Below, piece by piece: positions 51,368-62,318 of a stretch of DNA of 64,000 nt (position 1 is its first letter; each line of letters starts with the position of its first letter). A program made the position numbers and the translations under genes. A model generated the notes under the pieces. It saw only the letters and a list, made by a program, of their open reading frames with translations, ran no database searches and was not told the DNA's origin. This DNA is from an uncultured Porphyromonadaceae bacterium (GTDB lineage Bacteria; Bacteroidota; Bacteroidia; Bacteroidales; Muribaculaceae): assembly GCA_937921035.1 (NCBI GenBank), contig CALEUL010000056.1, forward strand, positions 7,782 to 71,781, read 5' to 3'.

Positions 51368-52018
51368 TCAATGTCGGATGTAAGGATTGCTCTGTCGCTC
51401 CTTGCCGATTGTGGTAGACATGTCGTGGCCTGTTAGAACCAGGGTGCTGTCCGGAAGCGACATAAGCCTGTCGGCTACAGCGTTGACGAGAGTGCTGTAA
51501 TCACCACCGGGCAAATCGGTACGTCCTATGGAACCGCGGAAAAGCGAGTCGCCAACGATGGCGAAGTTGCACTCCCCGGAGTATAGCGCAATGCCGCCTG
51601 GGGAATGGCCTGGCACGTGAATTACTTTCAGGGTGTATGTGCCTACGCATACGCTGTCGCCGTCATGCAGGGGTATATCAATCTTCACGGGACTGTCATC
51701 GGGACCACTCAGACCGAACATGGCGCATTGATTTTTGAGTGCCTCTCCCAATGGCGCGTCCGCCGGATGGGCCTTCACGGGTACGCCGTATTTGTCGCGA
51801 ACATAATTGTCGCCGAAGCAATGGTCGAGATGCAGATGGGTATTTACAACTTGAGTCAGTTTAAGACCGTGGCTCAGGATAAAATCATCGAAAAGCCTAT
51901 ATTCTCCAGGATTTACCATGCCTGGATCTACTGCAATAGCTTCAAGCGTTTCGGGGTCGTAAACGATATAAGTATTAACTCCGAAGGGACCGAATGCGAA
52001 TTGTTTTATTTCGAGCAT
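51368..52018 (-). CDS. Metallo-beta-lactamase fold hydrolase, glyoxalase II-like
   Basis: A 216-residue MBL-fold protein with the full zinc set: THLHLDH near 59-65, PGHSPGG near 133, GDSLF near 154 and TGHD near 195. The layout and the short length are those of YcbL-type proteins, related to glyoxalase II (hydrolysis of S-lactoylglutathione or similar thioesters). The substrate cannot be read. Its start overlaps the rsmG stop by 13 bases. Confidence 0.9.
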   Translation of the reverse strand: MLEIKQFAFGPFGVNTYIVYDPETLEAIAVDPGMVNPGEYRLFDDFILSHGLKLTQVVNTHLHLDHCFGDNYVRDKYGVPVKAHPADAPLGEALKNQCAMFGLSGPDDSPVKIDIPLHDGDSVCVGTYTLKVIHVPGHSPGGIALYSGECNFAIVGDSLFRGSIGRTDLPGGDYSTLVNAVADRLMSLPDSTLVLTGHDMSTTIGKERQSNPYIRH

Positions 52019-52683
52019 TTTAAAGCCTTGTTTGATAATTGTACATAAACTACTTTCTTTGTTTCAAAGAAAGGTTCTGAGAAATAGTCGGAAATCTCCA
52101 CGTCGATGGCCGGAACAGGTGTGGCAGCTAATTCGGACGAAAGATCGCCACCTTTTAGGCAAACAAGTCCCGGGGCATATTTGTTGCAGCGTGGAGAATC
52201 TGTCATGATATTTTTTGCGCAAGCCTTCACTAATTCCGGAAGGCTCATAACTGCGCGGCTCACCACATAATCGAACTGTTTCCGGCATTCGCCGGAATCG
52301 CCGTGCTGGAAGCTAACATTTTTCAGTCCTATGGCATTGGCGATGTCCTGAGCCACACGAATTTTTTTTCCGATCCGGTCCACAAGGTGAAAGTGGCATT
52401 GCGGGTACATTATAGCCAAAGGTATTCCCGGGAATCCGCCGCCGGTGCCCAGATCCATAATATCTGTTCCCGGGTGCAACTCGCCCAAAAATTTGGCGAT
52501 AGCCAGCGAATGCAGCACGTGGCGCTCGTACAGATTGTCGGTGTCTGACCGTGAGATAACGTTGATCTTGGAGTTCCAGTCGTTATACAGCTGTTCTAGA
52601 GCGTTGAACTGCTGCTGCATGTCGGCGGAGGTGTCCGGAAAATATTTTTTGATTATGTCGGGGGAGACGGGCTGATTATCCAT
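52006..52683 (-). CDS. rsmG: 16S rRNA (guanine-N7)-methyltransferase RsmG
   Basis: RsmG methylates N7 of G527 in 16S rRNA using S-adenosylmethionine. The 225-residue protein has an N-terminal helical region with WNSKINVISRSD near 35, then SAM-binding IMDLGTGGGFPGIPLAI near 75 (motif I), HLVDRIGKKIRVA near 99 and SRAVMSLPELV near 139. It ends 13 bases inside the MBL gene. In other bacteria loss of rsmG gives low-level streptomycin resistance. Confidence 0.94.
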   Translation of the reverse strand: MDNQPVSPDIIKKYFPDTSADMQQQFNALEQLYNDWNSKINVISRSDTDNLYERHVLHSLAIAKFLGELHPGTDIMDLGTGGGFPGIPLAIMYPQCHFHLVDRIGKKIRVAQDIANAIGLKNVSFQHGDSGECRKQFDYVVSRAVMSLPELVKACAKNIMTDSPRCNKYAPGLVCLKGGDLSSELAATPVPAIDVEISDYFSEPFFETKKVVYVQLSNKALKCSK

Positions 52684-52737
52684 GTCTGTGGTGGAACAAT
52701 AAATTGGAAATGTATGTTAGAATTGTAATATTGAATG

Positions 52738-52745
52738 CAAAATTA
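52738..52745 (-). promoter_or_regulatory. -7 element for rsmG-MBL
   Basis: Minus-strand TAATTTTG, exact consensus, about 55 bases from the rsmG start; the -33 region is unclear. On the other strand of the same gap a near-match TACTTTG (52800) may serve the S1 protein gene. Confidence 0.45.
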
Positions 52746-52835
52746 AGCATAAAGTTCAATTTTGAGGTCTGAAAGACGAAAAATCGGAATAAAAATGCGT
52801 ACTTTGCATAGCAAAAAAGCATAGCTCCATAAAAC

Positions 52836-53684
52836 ATGAATACAACAAAGATGATTGAAATAGGAAAATACCAGGACCTGGAGGTGAACCGGCTCACCGA
52901 CTTCGGCGCCTATCTTGGAAAACCCGGCGAACAGCAGGAAGTGTTGCTTCCTGGCCGATATGTAACCGAAGAAATGGTACCTGGCTATAAATTAAGAGTA
53001 TTTGTATATAAGGATTCTGAGGACCGCCCTGTGGCAACCACTGAGAAACCCTATGCAACCGTAGGCGAGTTCGCTTATCTGTCCGTGAAAGCTGTTACCG
53101 ATATAGGCGCTTTTCTGGACTGGGGGCTACAAAAAGACCTGCTCGTTCCGTTCAGTGAGCAGCGCGTGAGAATGCGCAGGGGTGGCATTTACCTTGTGTA
53201 TGTATATCTTGACAAAACAACGGGCAGGGTAGCGGCATCGGCAAAAATCGAGAAGTTTCTGGGAAATGTCTATCCTGACTACAAGCCGGGGCAGGCAGTT
53301 GACGCTTTAGTGATAGAGCATAGCGAAATAGGCTACAAAGTGATTGTGGATAACCTGCACAGAGGCATGATCTATTCCAACGAAATTTTCCGTCCGATAG
53401 AACTTGAGGAGAACGTGCGTGCATATGTAAAGCAGGTGCGTCCGGATGGAAAAATCGACCTTACTCTGAGCGACCGTGCCGACCGCCGTACGTCGGCTCT
53501 TGCCGAAAGAATCATTGAATATCTCGGAAGCCAGGGGGCAATTCCTCTGTCCGACAAGATGCCTCCTGAGCATATAGAAATGCTGTTCGCTTCAAGCAAG
53601 AAGGATTTCAAAAAGGCTGTGGGACACCTGTACAAAGAACATCGTATTGTAATTGCCTCTGACGGCCATATTGTGAAGGCTTGA
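52836..53684 (+). CDS. CvfB-like S1 RNA-binding protein
   Basis: A 282-residue protein with S1-like OB folds in series: residues about 1-60 (LTDFGAYLGKPGEQQEVLLP), about 65-130 (VKAVTDIGAFLDWGLQKDLLVPF) and about 145-215 (YKVIVDNLHRGMIYSNEIF). A winged-helix segment at the end (about 230-275, IEMLFASSKKDFKKAVGHLYKE) completes the CvfB layout. CvfB proteins bind RNA and influence virulence factor expression in staphylococci; the role here is not known. It stands alone between divergent rsmG and the MoxR-Bat operon. Confidence 0.9.
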   Translation: MNTTKMIEIGKYQDLEVNRLTDFGAYLGKPGEQQEVLLPGRYVTEEMVPGYKLRVFVYKDSEDRPVATTEKPYATVGEFAYLSVKAVTDIGAFLDWGLQKDLLVPFSEQRVRMRRGGIYLVYVYLDKTTGRVAASAKIEKFLGNVYPDYKPGQAVDALVIEHSEIGYKVIVDNLHRGMIYSNEIFRPIELEENVRAYVKQVRPDGKIDLTLSDRADRRTSALAERIIEYLGSQGAIPLSDKMPPEHIEMLFASSKKDFKKAVGHLYKEHRIVIASDGHIVKA

Positions 53685-53769
53685 TTAAAAATGCTTAAAT
53701 GTTTGTTTTGTTAAAGAATAAATAGTTAAAATTAACATTCGCTTTTCACCTTTCAGGCGTTATAGTTAG

Positions 53770-53777
53770 TAACTTTG
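53770..53777 (+). promoter_or_regulatory. -7 element for the MoxR-Bat operon
   Basis: TAACTTTG, exact consensus, with a leader of about 75 bases to the MoxR gene. No convincing -33 box at 19-20 bases. No terminator is visible after the upstream S1 gene, so readthrough is possible. Confidence 0.5.
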
Positions 53778-53854
53778 TACACGGAAGAAAATAACTTTCC
53801 GAGTTCATCATTAGATTAACGAATAACATTCAACGAAATACAATCGACAACACT

Positions 53855-54850
53855 ATGAGTGAAAGTGTAAATATCCGAGAACTCAACGAACTTGTAGCCG
53901 GCAAGAGCGATTTTATAAGCATGGTTACACACGGCATGGACCAGACAATCGTAGGACAGAAACATCTTGTAGAAAGTCTTCTTGTGGCTCTGCTTGCGAA
54001 TGGACACATACTCCTTGAGGGTGTTCCGGGTCTTGCCAAAACTCTTGCAATCAAGACTCTGGCCCAGCTTATCGATGCAAAATACAGCAGAATCCAGTTT
54101 ACCCCCGACCTTCTGCCTGGAGATGTGAACGGTACAATGATCTATAGTGTGAAGAACGAGCAGTTCCAGGTTAAGAAAGGCCCGATATTCGCCAATTTCG
54201 TGCTTGCCGATGAAATCAACCGAGCCCCTGCAAAGGTGCAGTCAGCACTCCTTGAGGCCATGCAGGAACGTCAGGTAACTATCGGGGACCATACATTCCC
54301 GCTCGACAAGCCGTTCCTCGTAATGGCTACTCAGAACCCTATCGAACAGGAAGGTACATATCCGCTGCCAGAGGCACAGGTAGACCGTTTTCTTATGAAA
54401 GTCGTTATCGGCTATCCTACCAAAGACGAAGAACGCGAAATTATACGTATGAACATCGCCCAGGATGCTAAGAAGGTGATGCCGTTGCTTCGTCCCCAGG
54501 AGGTGATTGATGCGCAGAAGATAGTGGAGAAGATATATGTGGACGAGAAAATCGAACGCTACATCGTTGATATTGTTTTTGCAACCCGAACCCCGCGCGA
54601 GTACGGTCTCGAAGACCTTGCTTCGTATATTTCGTTCGGCGCCTCGCCCCGTGCATCCATATCTCTGGCAAAAGCAGCCCGTGCATACGCGTTCTTGCAT
54701 CAGCGCGGATATGTGATTCCAGAAGATGTGATTTCTGTTTGCCACGATGTGCTCCGCCACCGTATCGGACTGACATACGAAGCTGAGGCAAACAACTTTA
54801 CTACCGATATGATAATCACCGATATCCTGGACAAAGTTCAGGTACCCTGA
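53855..54850 (+). CDS. MoxR-type AAA+ ATPase of the Bat operon
   Basis: A 331-residue AAA+ ATPase with Walker A GVPGLAKTL near 56, Walker B VLADEINRAPAKVQSALLEAM near 112, sensor-1 TQNPIEQEGTYPLPEAQVDRF near 150 and the C-terminal lid ending in LRHRIGLTYEAEA near 305. MoxR proteins act as chaperone-like ATPases for VWA proteins encoded beside them; here DUF58 and the BatA/B VWA proteins follow. It is the first gene of an eight-gene run. Confidence 0.93.
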   Translation: MSESVNIRELNELVAGKSDFISMVTHGMDQTIVGQKHLVESLLVALLANGHILLEGVPGLAKTLAIKTLAQLIDAKYSRIQFTPDLLPGDVNGTMIYSVKNEQFQVKKGPIFANFVLADEINRAPAKVQSALLEAMQERQVTIGDHTFPLDKPFLVMATQNPIEQEGTYPLPEAQVDRFLMKVVIGYPTKDEEREIIRMNIAQDAKKVMPLLRPQEVIDAQKIVEKIYVDEKIERYIVDIVFATRTPREYGLEDLASYISFGASPRASISLAKAARAYAFLHQRGYVIPEDVISVCHDVLRHRIGLTYEAEANNFTTDMIITDILDKVQVP

Positions 54851-54876
54851 TAAACATTTAGGAATTATTTCCGGAT

Positions 54877-55752
54877 ATGGATTCCAATGAACTTATAAAA
54901 AAAGTTCGCAAGATTGAAATAAAGACACGCGGACTTTCCCAGAACATCTTTGCCGGCGAATACCATTCGGCTTTCAAGGGTCGCGGCATGACGTTCTCGG
55001 AGGTGCGCGCATATCAGTACGGCGACGATATCCGCGATATCGACTGGAATGTAACCGCCCGCCACAACCAGCCTTATATTAAGGTATACGAGGAAGAACG
55101 CGAGCTTACAGTTATGTTGCTTGTCGATGTCTCCGCTAGCCGCAATTTCGGTGCCGCGGGACCAGAAAAACGCGAAATGATTGCTGAAATTGCCGCTACT
55201 ATCGCATTTTCGGCGATTCAGAACAACGATAAAATCGGTGCTATCTTTTTCTCGGACAAGGTAGAGAAGTTTATCTCGCCCAAGAAAGGCCGCAAACATA
55301 TCCTGTTCCTTATCCGCGAATTGCTCGATTTTCAGCCCGAAAGCAAAGGTACGGATATCGCTCAGGCGGTGCGCTATTTCAGCAATGCGCTTAAACGCCG
55401 CTGTACGATGTTCCTGCTTTCCGACTTTATCGACAGTTCCGACTACCGCACGCCTCTGACAGTTGCTGTCTCGCGCCACGATGTCATGGCCATTCAGGTA
55501 TATGACAAACGAGATGGCGAGATGCCGGATGTGGGTCTGGTACGTGTTGCCGATCTGGAAACGGGACAGACTTGCTGGATAGATACATCCTCGTCGCGCA
55601 CGCGCAAGGCGTACAACAAATGGTGGTACGACCGTCAGCAGCAGATGAGTTCCACTCTGCGGTCTAACCGTGTCGACTATGTTTCTGTGGCAACCGACGA
55701 GGATTACGTACGCGCTCTTATGAGTCTGTTTAAAAACCGTTCGGCAGTATGA
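54877..55752 (+). CDS. DUF58 domain protein
   Basis: A 291-residue soluble protein with the DUF58 core: GRGMTFSEVRAYQYGDDIRDIDWNV (seen in pieces near 46-70) and VTARHNQPYIKVYEEER, then a VWA-like strand MLLVDVSASRNFG near 90 with a DxSxS-like metal site. It works with MoxR in all known Bat-like clusters. Its stop overlaps the start of the next gene by four bases. Confidence 0.92.
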   Translation: MDSNELIKKVRKIEIKTRGLSQNIFAGEYHSAFKGRGMTFSEVRAYQYGDDIRDIDWNVTARHNQPYIKVYEEERELTVMLLVDVSASRNFGAAGPEKREMIAEIAATIAFSAIQNNDKIGAIFFSDKVEKFISPKKGRKHILFLIRELLDFQPESKGTDIAQAVRYFSNALKRRCTMFLLSDFIDSSDYRTPLTVAVSRHDVMAIQVYDKRDGEMPDVGLVRVADLETGQTCWIDTSSSRTRKAYNKWWYDRQQQMSSTLRSNRVDYVSVATDEDYVRALMSLFKNRSAV

Positions 55753-56783
55753 AAATGAAACACAAAACATATCGTAGCGCAGCTGCATGCGCCGCTGTCG
55801 CTCTTATGACTGCTTCGTTAGTGGCTGCGCCGCGACGTTCCGCATCCGGCATTTCTGTTTCGGCATCTATTGATTCCGCCCTTGTAGAAATGGGCGATCT
55901 CAATCATCTGCGTGTGAAAGTAGATATGCCCGAAAGTGCATCGCGCGACGCCCGAATAGTCGATTTCCCTGAAATTGCTTCTGGCGATGACTATGTTACC
56001 TGGAACGGTATAGATATAGTAAAGATAGATACTGTCTCTACTGTGGAAGGTGGCAAAAGAGTTATAGATTACGATTTCACTATTCAGGCATTCGATCCCG
56101 GAACTGTTTCCTTGCCGCCATTTGCGGTCCTTGGTTCGGAAGGAGCCGATACGGCATTTTCCAATGTCGTTACTTTCAAGGTGGCTCCAGTTGATGTCGA
56201 TTCTCTCGAGACAATCAATCCGATGCAGTCAATAGTGAGTCCTTCCACCCGCTGGTACGACTATATTCCCGATTGGCTTTTATGGGTACTGCTGGGCCTT
56301 GTTGTAGCTGGCATGGCGGTGACGGCATATCTGCTTCTGCGCAAGCATAAGGTCGAAGTTGAAATCAAGCGAGCCAAACCGGTTCCTCCGTACGAACTGG
56401 CTATGTCGCGTCTCCAGAGCCTGCGCTCGCGTAATCTGCCCGAAAACGGCCATGAGAAAGAATTCTATACCGAACTTGTGGACATCCTTCGCGATTATTT
56501 GCAGGGCCGTTTCGGTATATATGCGATGGAAATGACATCAACGCAGATAGTGAAAGCATTGCGTTCCAATGCGGAGACACGAATGTCTGCCGATACCGTC
56601 AAAGCTGTCCTTTCGATGGCCGACTTTGTAAAATTTGCTAAGGTAAGACCTGTTCCCGATGATAATGTGCGTGCGTTCTCCCGTGCTCAGGATTTTGTGG
56701 AACAGACCAAACCGGCTCCCGAACCCGAGCCTGAAACAGAGGACGGCAAGGAAGCAACCGATACCAACAAACCCTCCAAATAA
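55749..56783 (+). CDS. Single-pass membrane protein of the Bat operon (DUF4381-like)
   Basis: A 344-residue protein with a signal peptide (about 1-27), an extracytoplasmic Ig-like region (about 30-165, ASIDSALVEMGDLNHLRVKV and TIQAFDPGTVSLPPFAVLG), one transmembrane helix (about 175-198) and a cytoplasmic helical tail (about 210-320, YTELVDILRDYLQGRFG then DFVKFAKVRPVPDD). That layout matches the small protein between DUF58 and BatA in Bacteroidales, a relative of BatD. The tail is acidic and Pro-rich. Function within the complex is not known. Confidence 0.82.
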   Translation: MKMKHKTYRSAAACAAVALMTASLVAAPRRSASGISVSASIDSALVEMGDLNHLRVKVDMPESASRDARIVDFPEIASGDDYVTWNGIDIVKIDTVSTVEGGKRVIDYDFTIQAFDPGTVSLPPFAVLGSEGADTAFSNVVTFKVAPVDVDSLETINPMQSIVSPSTRWYDYIPDWLLWVLLGLVVAGMAVTAYLLLRKHKVEVEIKRAKPVPPYELAMSRLQSLRSRNLPENGHEKEFYTELVDILRDYLQGRFGIYAMEMTSTQIVKALRSNAETRMSADTVKAVLSMADFVKFAKVRPVPDDNVRAFSRAQDFVEQTKPAPEPEPETEDGKEATDTNKPSK

Positions 56784-56795
56784 TCAAAGATAACG

Positions 56796-57782
56796 ATGCA
56801 TTTTGCCCATCCTCAATTACTTTGGCTTTTACTGATACTCGTGCCGCTGACGGTGTGGTATGTGCTTAAGCAGCGCAGCCTCAACGCCACCATCTCGCTG
56901 AGTACAACCGCGCCGTTCGCAAAACTGCCAAAGACGTGGAAGCAGTATCTGCGTCATCTTCTGTTTCTTCTGCGCATGGCTACACTGGCATGCCTGATTG
57001 TAGTCATGGCACGTCCGCAGGTACGCGACAGCTGGCGCACGACATCTACCGAAGGCACCGATATAGTGCTTGCACTCGACGTTTCGTCGTCGATGATGGC
57101 CCGCGATTTCACTCCCGACCGTTTTGAGGCCGCCAAGGAAGTGGCTGCGAAGTTTATTTCAGGTCGCGAGAGTGATAACATAGGCATTGTGGTGTTTGCA
57201 GGCGAAAGCCTTACCGGTGTTCCCATGACTGTAGACCGTGGACAGCTTCTGCAATATCTTCAAAATCTTTCTATGAATGTACTTGAGGACGGTACTGCTA
57301 TCGGCGACGGCATTGCTACGTCGCTCAACCGCCTCAAAGAAGGCAAGGCAAAGAGCAAGAGTATTATTCTGCTTACCGACGGCAGTAACAATACCGGCGT
57401 AGTGGCTCCTGTAACCGCCGCAGAGGTAGCGAAGGAACTTGGTGTTAAGATCTATACCATTGGTGTGGGTACAAACGGTACCGCACCATATCCTACTCGT
57501 ACGCTTACCGGCAGAATTGAATTCACTCCGCAGCCGGTGGTAATCGATGAGGCTACCCTTCAAAAAATTGCCGATACTACCGGCGGCAAGTATTTCCGTG
57601 CAACAGGCAACCGCGTACTCAACGAGGTTTTCGATGAAATAGACTCTTTGGAAAAAACGCAGATGGATGTAAAGCATTTCTCTCATACCGAAGATAATTA
57701 TATGGTATGGGCGTGGCTTGCATTCGGTTTCTTTGCAGCCGGTCTCCTTCTGCGATATACCGTTCTCCGTACAATACCTTGA
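56796..57782 (+). CDS. batA: BatA, VWA-domain aerotolerance protein
   Basis: A 328-residue membrane protein: two N-terminal helices (about 7-22 and 55-72), then a VWA domain with intact metal site DVSSSMMARD (D95, S97, S99) and the later MIDAS Thr/Asp in TDGSNNTG near 190. A C-terminal helix (about 305-322) follows. BatA proteins were named for aerotolerance in Bacteroides fragilis; they likely form a periplasm-facing complex with BatB and the MoxR ATPase. It is followed by batB after 7 bases. Confidence 0.92.
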   Translation: MHFAHPQLLWLLLILVPLTVWYVLKQRSLNATISLSTTAPFAKLPKTWKQYLRHLLFLLRMATLACLIVVMARPQVRDSWRTTSTEGTDIVLALDVSSSMMARDFTPDRFEAAKEVAAKFISGRESDNIGIVVFAGESLTGVPMTVDRGQLLQYLQNLSMNVLEDGTAIGDGIATSLNRLKEGKAKSKSIILLTDGSNNTGVVAPVTAAEVAKELGVKIYTIGVGTNGTAPYPTRTLTGRIEFTPQPVVIDEATLQKIADTTGGKYFRATGNRVLNEVFDEIDSLEKTQMDVKHFSHTEDNYMVWAWLAFGFFAAGLLLRYTVLRTIP

Positions 57783-57789
57783 TTAAAAT

Positions 57790-58838
57790 ATGTTCGACTT
57801 CGCATATCCACTGAATCTGTATCTTCTGCTGTTGGTGCCCCTGTTGGGACTTTTGTTCCTCGGTGCCCGCGCCTCCAGAAGAGCCAAGTTGCGCCGTTTC
57901 GGGCGTCCCGATGTGGTGGCGCAACTTATGCCGGATGCTTCCCGGTATACACCTGCTGTAAAGATTGTTCTTCAGCTTATTGCCGTGGCAGCCTTAGTAT
58001 TGATGCTCGCACGCCCGCGTTCCGGTGCCAAGGAACAGCAGGAAACGTCGGCTGGCATAGAAGTAATGATTGCGTTCGACGTGTCCAACTCTATGTTGGC
58101 CTCGTCTACCGACCGTCCCGACGGAGTTTCACGTCTGGAACGTGCAAGGCTTCTTCTTGAAAAACTTATCGACAAACTCGATAATGACAAAGTTGGCCTT
58201 GTGATATATGCGCAACAGCCCAAGATGCAGTTGCCGCTTACGTCCGATTTCTATTCGGCCAAGATGTTCCTTAATGAACTTAGCCCCAAGCTGATTGCCA
58301 ATCAGGGTACAGATATCTCGGATGCCATAAAGATGGCTATGAACGGCTTTTCGCCCGCTAAGGACATGCATAAGGCAATCATTCTTATTACCGATGCTGA
58401 GGATCACGAAGGCGCGGCTTTGGAAACCGCCAAACTGGCAGCTGACAATGGTATTCAGATAGACGTTATCGGATTAGGTACTGCACAGGGCTCTCTGGTG
58501 CCCGGCATAACCGGCCCTGATGGCCGTCCGGTAGTAAGTTCCCTCAACGAGGGTCTTGCCAAGGAAATAGCTCAGGCTGGAGACGGCATATATGTCAACG
58601 GAGCATCTCCTTCGGCATTATCCGATCTCCAGTCGCAGCTGGATAAATTGCAGAAATCAGAATTCAGTACTGTAACCTATTCGGCCGGCGCTGAACAGTT
58701 CCCCACATTTGCATTCCTTGCTTTCTTCTTCATCCTTATAGATTTCTTCGTTGTAGACCGCAAGATCAGCTGGCTTAAAGGTGTCAACTTCTTTACTAAA
58801 AGCGGTGCGATAAAGAATAGTGCAAAGGAGGACTCAAA

Positions 58839-58842
<4 letters not shown>
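57790..58842 (+). CDS. batB: BatB, VWA-domain aerotolerance protein
   Basis: A 350-residue paralogue of BatA with the same layout: two N-terminal helices (about 8-25, 56-73), a VWA domain with DVSNSMLASS (D97, S99, S101) and TDAEDHEGA near 199, and a C-terminal helix (about 300-322). The short basic tail after the last helix is unique to this copy. It overlaps batC by four bases. Confidence 0.92.
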
Positions 58843-59690
<848 letters not shown>

Positions 59691-59704
59691 TTTCTTTTGC
59701 TACC

Positions 59705-61522
59705 ATGCTCCAGAAACGTTTTCTACTATTTATAATATTTGCATTGGCGGCTATAATAGTTGTCAATGCACAGTCTTTTTCACTCGTTCAACCGAGGAAT
59801 GTGATACAGGGCCGCAATTTCAATATTACTTTCCGCCTTTCGGACGGAGAGGGAAATCCGCCCGCTGCACCACAGCTGAAAGGCTGTACGCTTCTTTACG
59901 GTCCAACGACATCTACGATGCAAAGCACTCAGATTGTCAATGGAAAGATGTCGTCGTCTTATTCTATTGATTTCTCTTTTGTATATCGTGCCGATACCCC
60001 GGGTGATGTTGAGATTCCGGAAGTAACTATTAATTCTGGAGGTAAAACGCTCCGTTCCAAGCCGCGACATTTCCAGATTCTCCCTGCCGACCAGACGTCG
60101 CAACAGGGTGGGGGAGGCCACCGGCAGGTGCAGCCTGATGATGTAAGTTCCCAGACACCTGGGGAGATCTCGTCGGATGCTCTTCTTGTTCGTGTATTCT
60201 TCTCCAAATCAAGTGTCTATGAACAGGAGCCTGTAGTGGCGACTTTCAAGGTCTATACCAAATACGATATTTCGTCGTTTCGTGTAACAACGCAGCCGGC
60301 TTTCGAAGGATTTCTTTCGGAAGAACTGCCTGTGGATATGGAAAGTTCCATTGAGCATTATAACGGACAGAACTATCACACGGCTGTGCTCAAACGAGTG
60401 CTCCTGTATCCGCAACATTCCGGCAAGCTGAGTGTGAACACGGGTAAATATGATGTAACTGTTGTGCAGTACGAAACCGTGAATATGGGTTTCTTCCGCA
60501 CTCAGCGACCTGTTGAGCGTGAGGTTACGACATCGTCCAACGCCGCTTCGCTTCAGGTGCATCCACTTCCCGAACCCCGTCCGACCGGATTTTCCGGCGC
60601 TGTAGGTAAATTCTCTTCGGTGGATATAAGTATCGATCCCGAACTGCTCAGGACAAACGAGGCTGCGGTGTATTCCTATATTATCAAGGGTACCGGAAAC
60701 ATCAAATATCTTGCCGAACCGGTAATACAGTTCCCTGTCGGCATAGATGCCTACACGCCCAAGACAGATATAAATGCGAATATTGTTGGCGGCGGCACGA
60801 ATATGAGCGGCACGTATCGTACCGACATCACTTTTGTTCCTCAGGAAGTTGGCAATTTTACAATCGAAGGAACGCCGTTCGTATATTTTAATCCGGATAC
60901 GAAACAATATGTTACCATCGAAGTTCCATCGCTGCCAATCCGAGTGCTGAAAGGCAATTCTGTTGCTGCGGCGGTTGAACAGAAAGAGATAGACAAGACC
61001 ATCAACGATATCCTGCATATCAAGCCAATCAAGGCCGGAGAGCAGCATATGGAAATTACATATCATTTCCGTAAAACGTTCTATTGGTTGGCTTATGCAA
61101 TCGTTGCACTGATACTTGTGGGTCTTGTAATTGTATATCGCAGGCACATACGTCTCGAGGCCGATGTGGCAGGACGCAAACTTGCCAAGGCTTCCCGCGT
61201 AGCCAACAAGCGACTCAAGGCTGCCCGTGGCTTTATGGACCGCCACGAGAACGACAAGTTCTATGCCTCGCTGGCAAGCGCTATATGGGGCTATCTTTCC
61301 GATAAGCTTTCTATTCCGGCATCGCAGCTTACCCGCGAGAACATAGCATCCAAACTGGAAGCATACGGCGTTGCCAACGAGAAAGTGCATGATATGGTTG
61401 ATGTTCTCGACCAGTGTGAGATGGCACGTTTCACACCGGTACATTCCGATGACGAAGTCGCAGAACTATATGAAAAGGCTTCGCAATCCATCAACAGCAT
61501 TGAAAACACCAAGAAACGATAA
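59705..61522 (+). CDS. batD: BatD, large membrane-anchored protein of the Bat cluster
   Basis: A 605-residue protein: signal peptide (about 1-23), several extracytoplasmic Ig-like beta domains (VQPRNVIQGRNFNITFRL near 28, YEQEPVVATFKVYTKYD near 175, EAAVYSYIIKGTGNIKYL near 317), a membrane helix (about 458-478) and a cytoplasmic helical tail (about 510-600, KFYASLASAIWGYLSDKL). This is the usual BatD layout (DUF BatD). A Gln/Gly-rich linker lies near 130-150. batE follows four bases after the stop. Confidence 0.9.
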   Translation: MLQKRFLLFIIFALAAIIVVNAQSFSLVQPRNVIQGRNFNITFRLSDGEGNPPAAPQLKGCTLLYGPTTSTMQSTQIVNGKMSSSYSIDFSFVYRADTPGDVEIPEVTINSGGKTLRSKPRHFQILPADQTSQQGGGGHRQVQPDDVSSQTPGEISSDALLVRVFFSKSSVYEQEPVVATFKVYTKYDISSFRVTTQPAFEGFLSEELPVDMESSIEHYNGQNYHTAVLKRVLLYPQHSGKLSVNTGKYDVTVVQYETVNMGFFRTQRPVEREVTTSSNAASLQVHPLPEPRPTGFSGAVGKFSSVDISIDPELLRTNEAAVYSYIIKGTGNIKYLAEPVIQFPVGIDAYTPKTDINANIVGGGTNMSGTYRTDITFVPQEVGNFTIEGTPFVYFNPDTKQYVTIEVPSLPIRVLKGNSVAAAVEQKEIDKTINDILHIKPIKAGEQHMEITYHFRKTFYWLAYAIVALILVGLVIVYRRHIRLEADVAGRKLAKASRVANKRLKAARGFMDRHENDKFYASLASAIWGYLSDKLSIPASQLTRENIASKLEAYGVANEKVHDMVDVLDQCEMARFTPVHSDDEVAELYEKASQSINSIENTKKR

Positions 61523-61526
61523 GGAT

Positions 61527-62303
61527 ATGAAAAATATTATAGCTTCATTATTATTTGTTATCCTGTCTATACCATCGTTTGCTATGACTATCGGTCAGCA
61601 GGCCGATTCAGCATACAATGCAGAAAACTATTCCGAGGCAATTTCATTGTATAAGCAGTCGATAGAGCGCGAAGGACGATCAGATGATATATATTATAAT
61701 CTTGGAAACGCCTACTACCGTGCCGACAAGCCCGGTATGGCTGTACTGAACTATGAACGCGCATTGAGGCTCAACCCTACAAATGAGGATGCCCGAACGA
61801 ATCTTGAGTTTGTGCGTAGCCGCATACAGGACCGTCCCGAGGACGATACAGCATTTTTGGCGTCGATACATCATTCCATCGTTGGTGCCATGACTGCCAA
61901 TGCCTGGGCATGGACAGCTTTCGCGATTTTTGTACTGCTCACGGGCGCGATAGCGCTGTATATATTCTCTACAAATGTAACTTTACGCAAGATAGGTTTC
62001 TTTGGAGGCATAACTTTGATATTGATTCTGCTGTACGCACTCATAGTAGCTTCCGACAGTACGAGCCGCGCTACTTCTCACGAATCGGCAGTTGTTATAG
62101 CCCCGAGTGCTCAGCTGACGTCGGCTCCGCGTGCTTCACGCAGCGGATCTGACAAAGTAGTTACAATCCACGAAGGAACCGTTGTGGAACTTGTCGATTC
62201 TGTCGATACCCCAGACGATCCACAGTCTCCGAAATGGTATAACGTTAAGATTAACAACAATACAAAGGCATGGCTGCGGGCAATTGATGTGGAACGAATT
62301 TGA
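61527..62303 (+). CDS. batE: BatE, TPR and SH3-domain membrane protein
   Basis: A 258-residue protein: signal peptide (about 1-20), two TPRs (ADSAYNAENYSEAISLYKQ near 26, YYNLGNAYYRADKPGMAVLN near 55), two transmembrane helices (about 132-155 and 161-178) and an SH3-like C-terminal domain (about 205-258, VTIHEGTVVELVDSV..WYNVKINNNTKAWL). The start is the ATG four bases after the batD stop; an in-frame upstream extension lies inside batD. A weak terminator follows. Confidence 0.9.
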   Translation: MKNIIASLLFVILSIPSFAMTIGQQADSAYNAENYSEAISLYKQSIEREGRSDDIYYNLGNAYYRADKPGMAVLNYERALRLNPTNEDARTNLEFVRSRIQDRPEDDTAFLASIHHSIVGAMTANAWAWTAFAIFVLLTGAIALYIFSTNVTLRKIGFFGGITLILILLYALIVASDSTSRATSHESAVVIAPSAQLTSAPRASRSGSDKVVTIHEGTVVELVDSVDTPDDPQSPKWYNVKINNNTKAWLRAIDVERI

Positions 62304-62318
62304 CATTCGCAAACAACA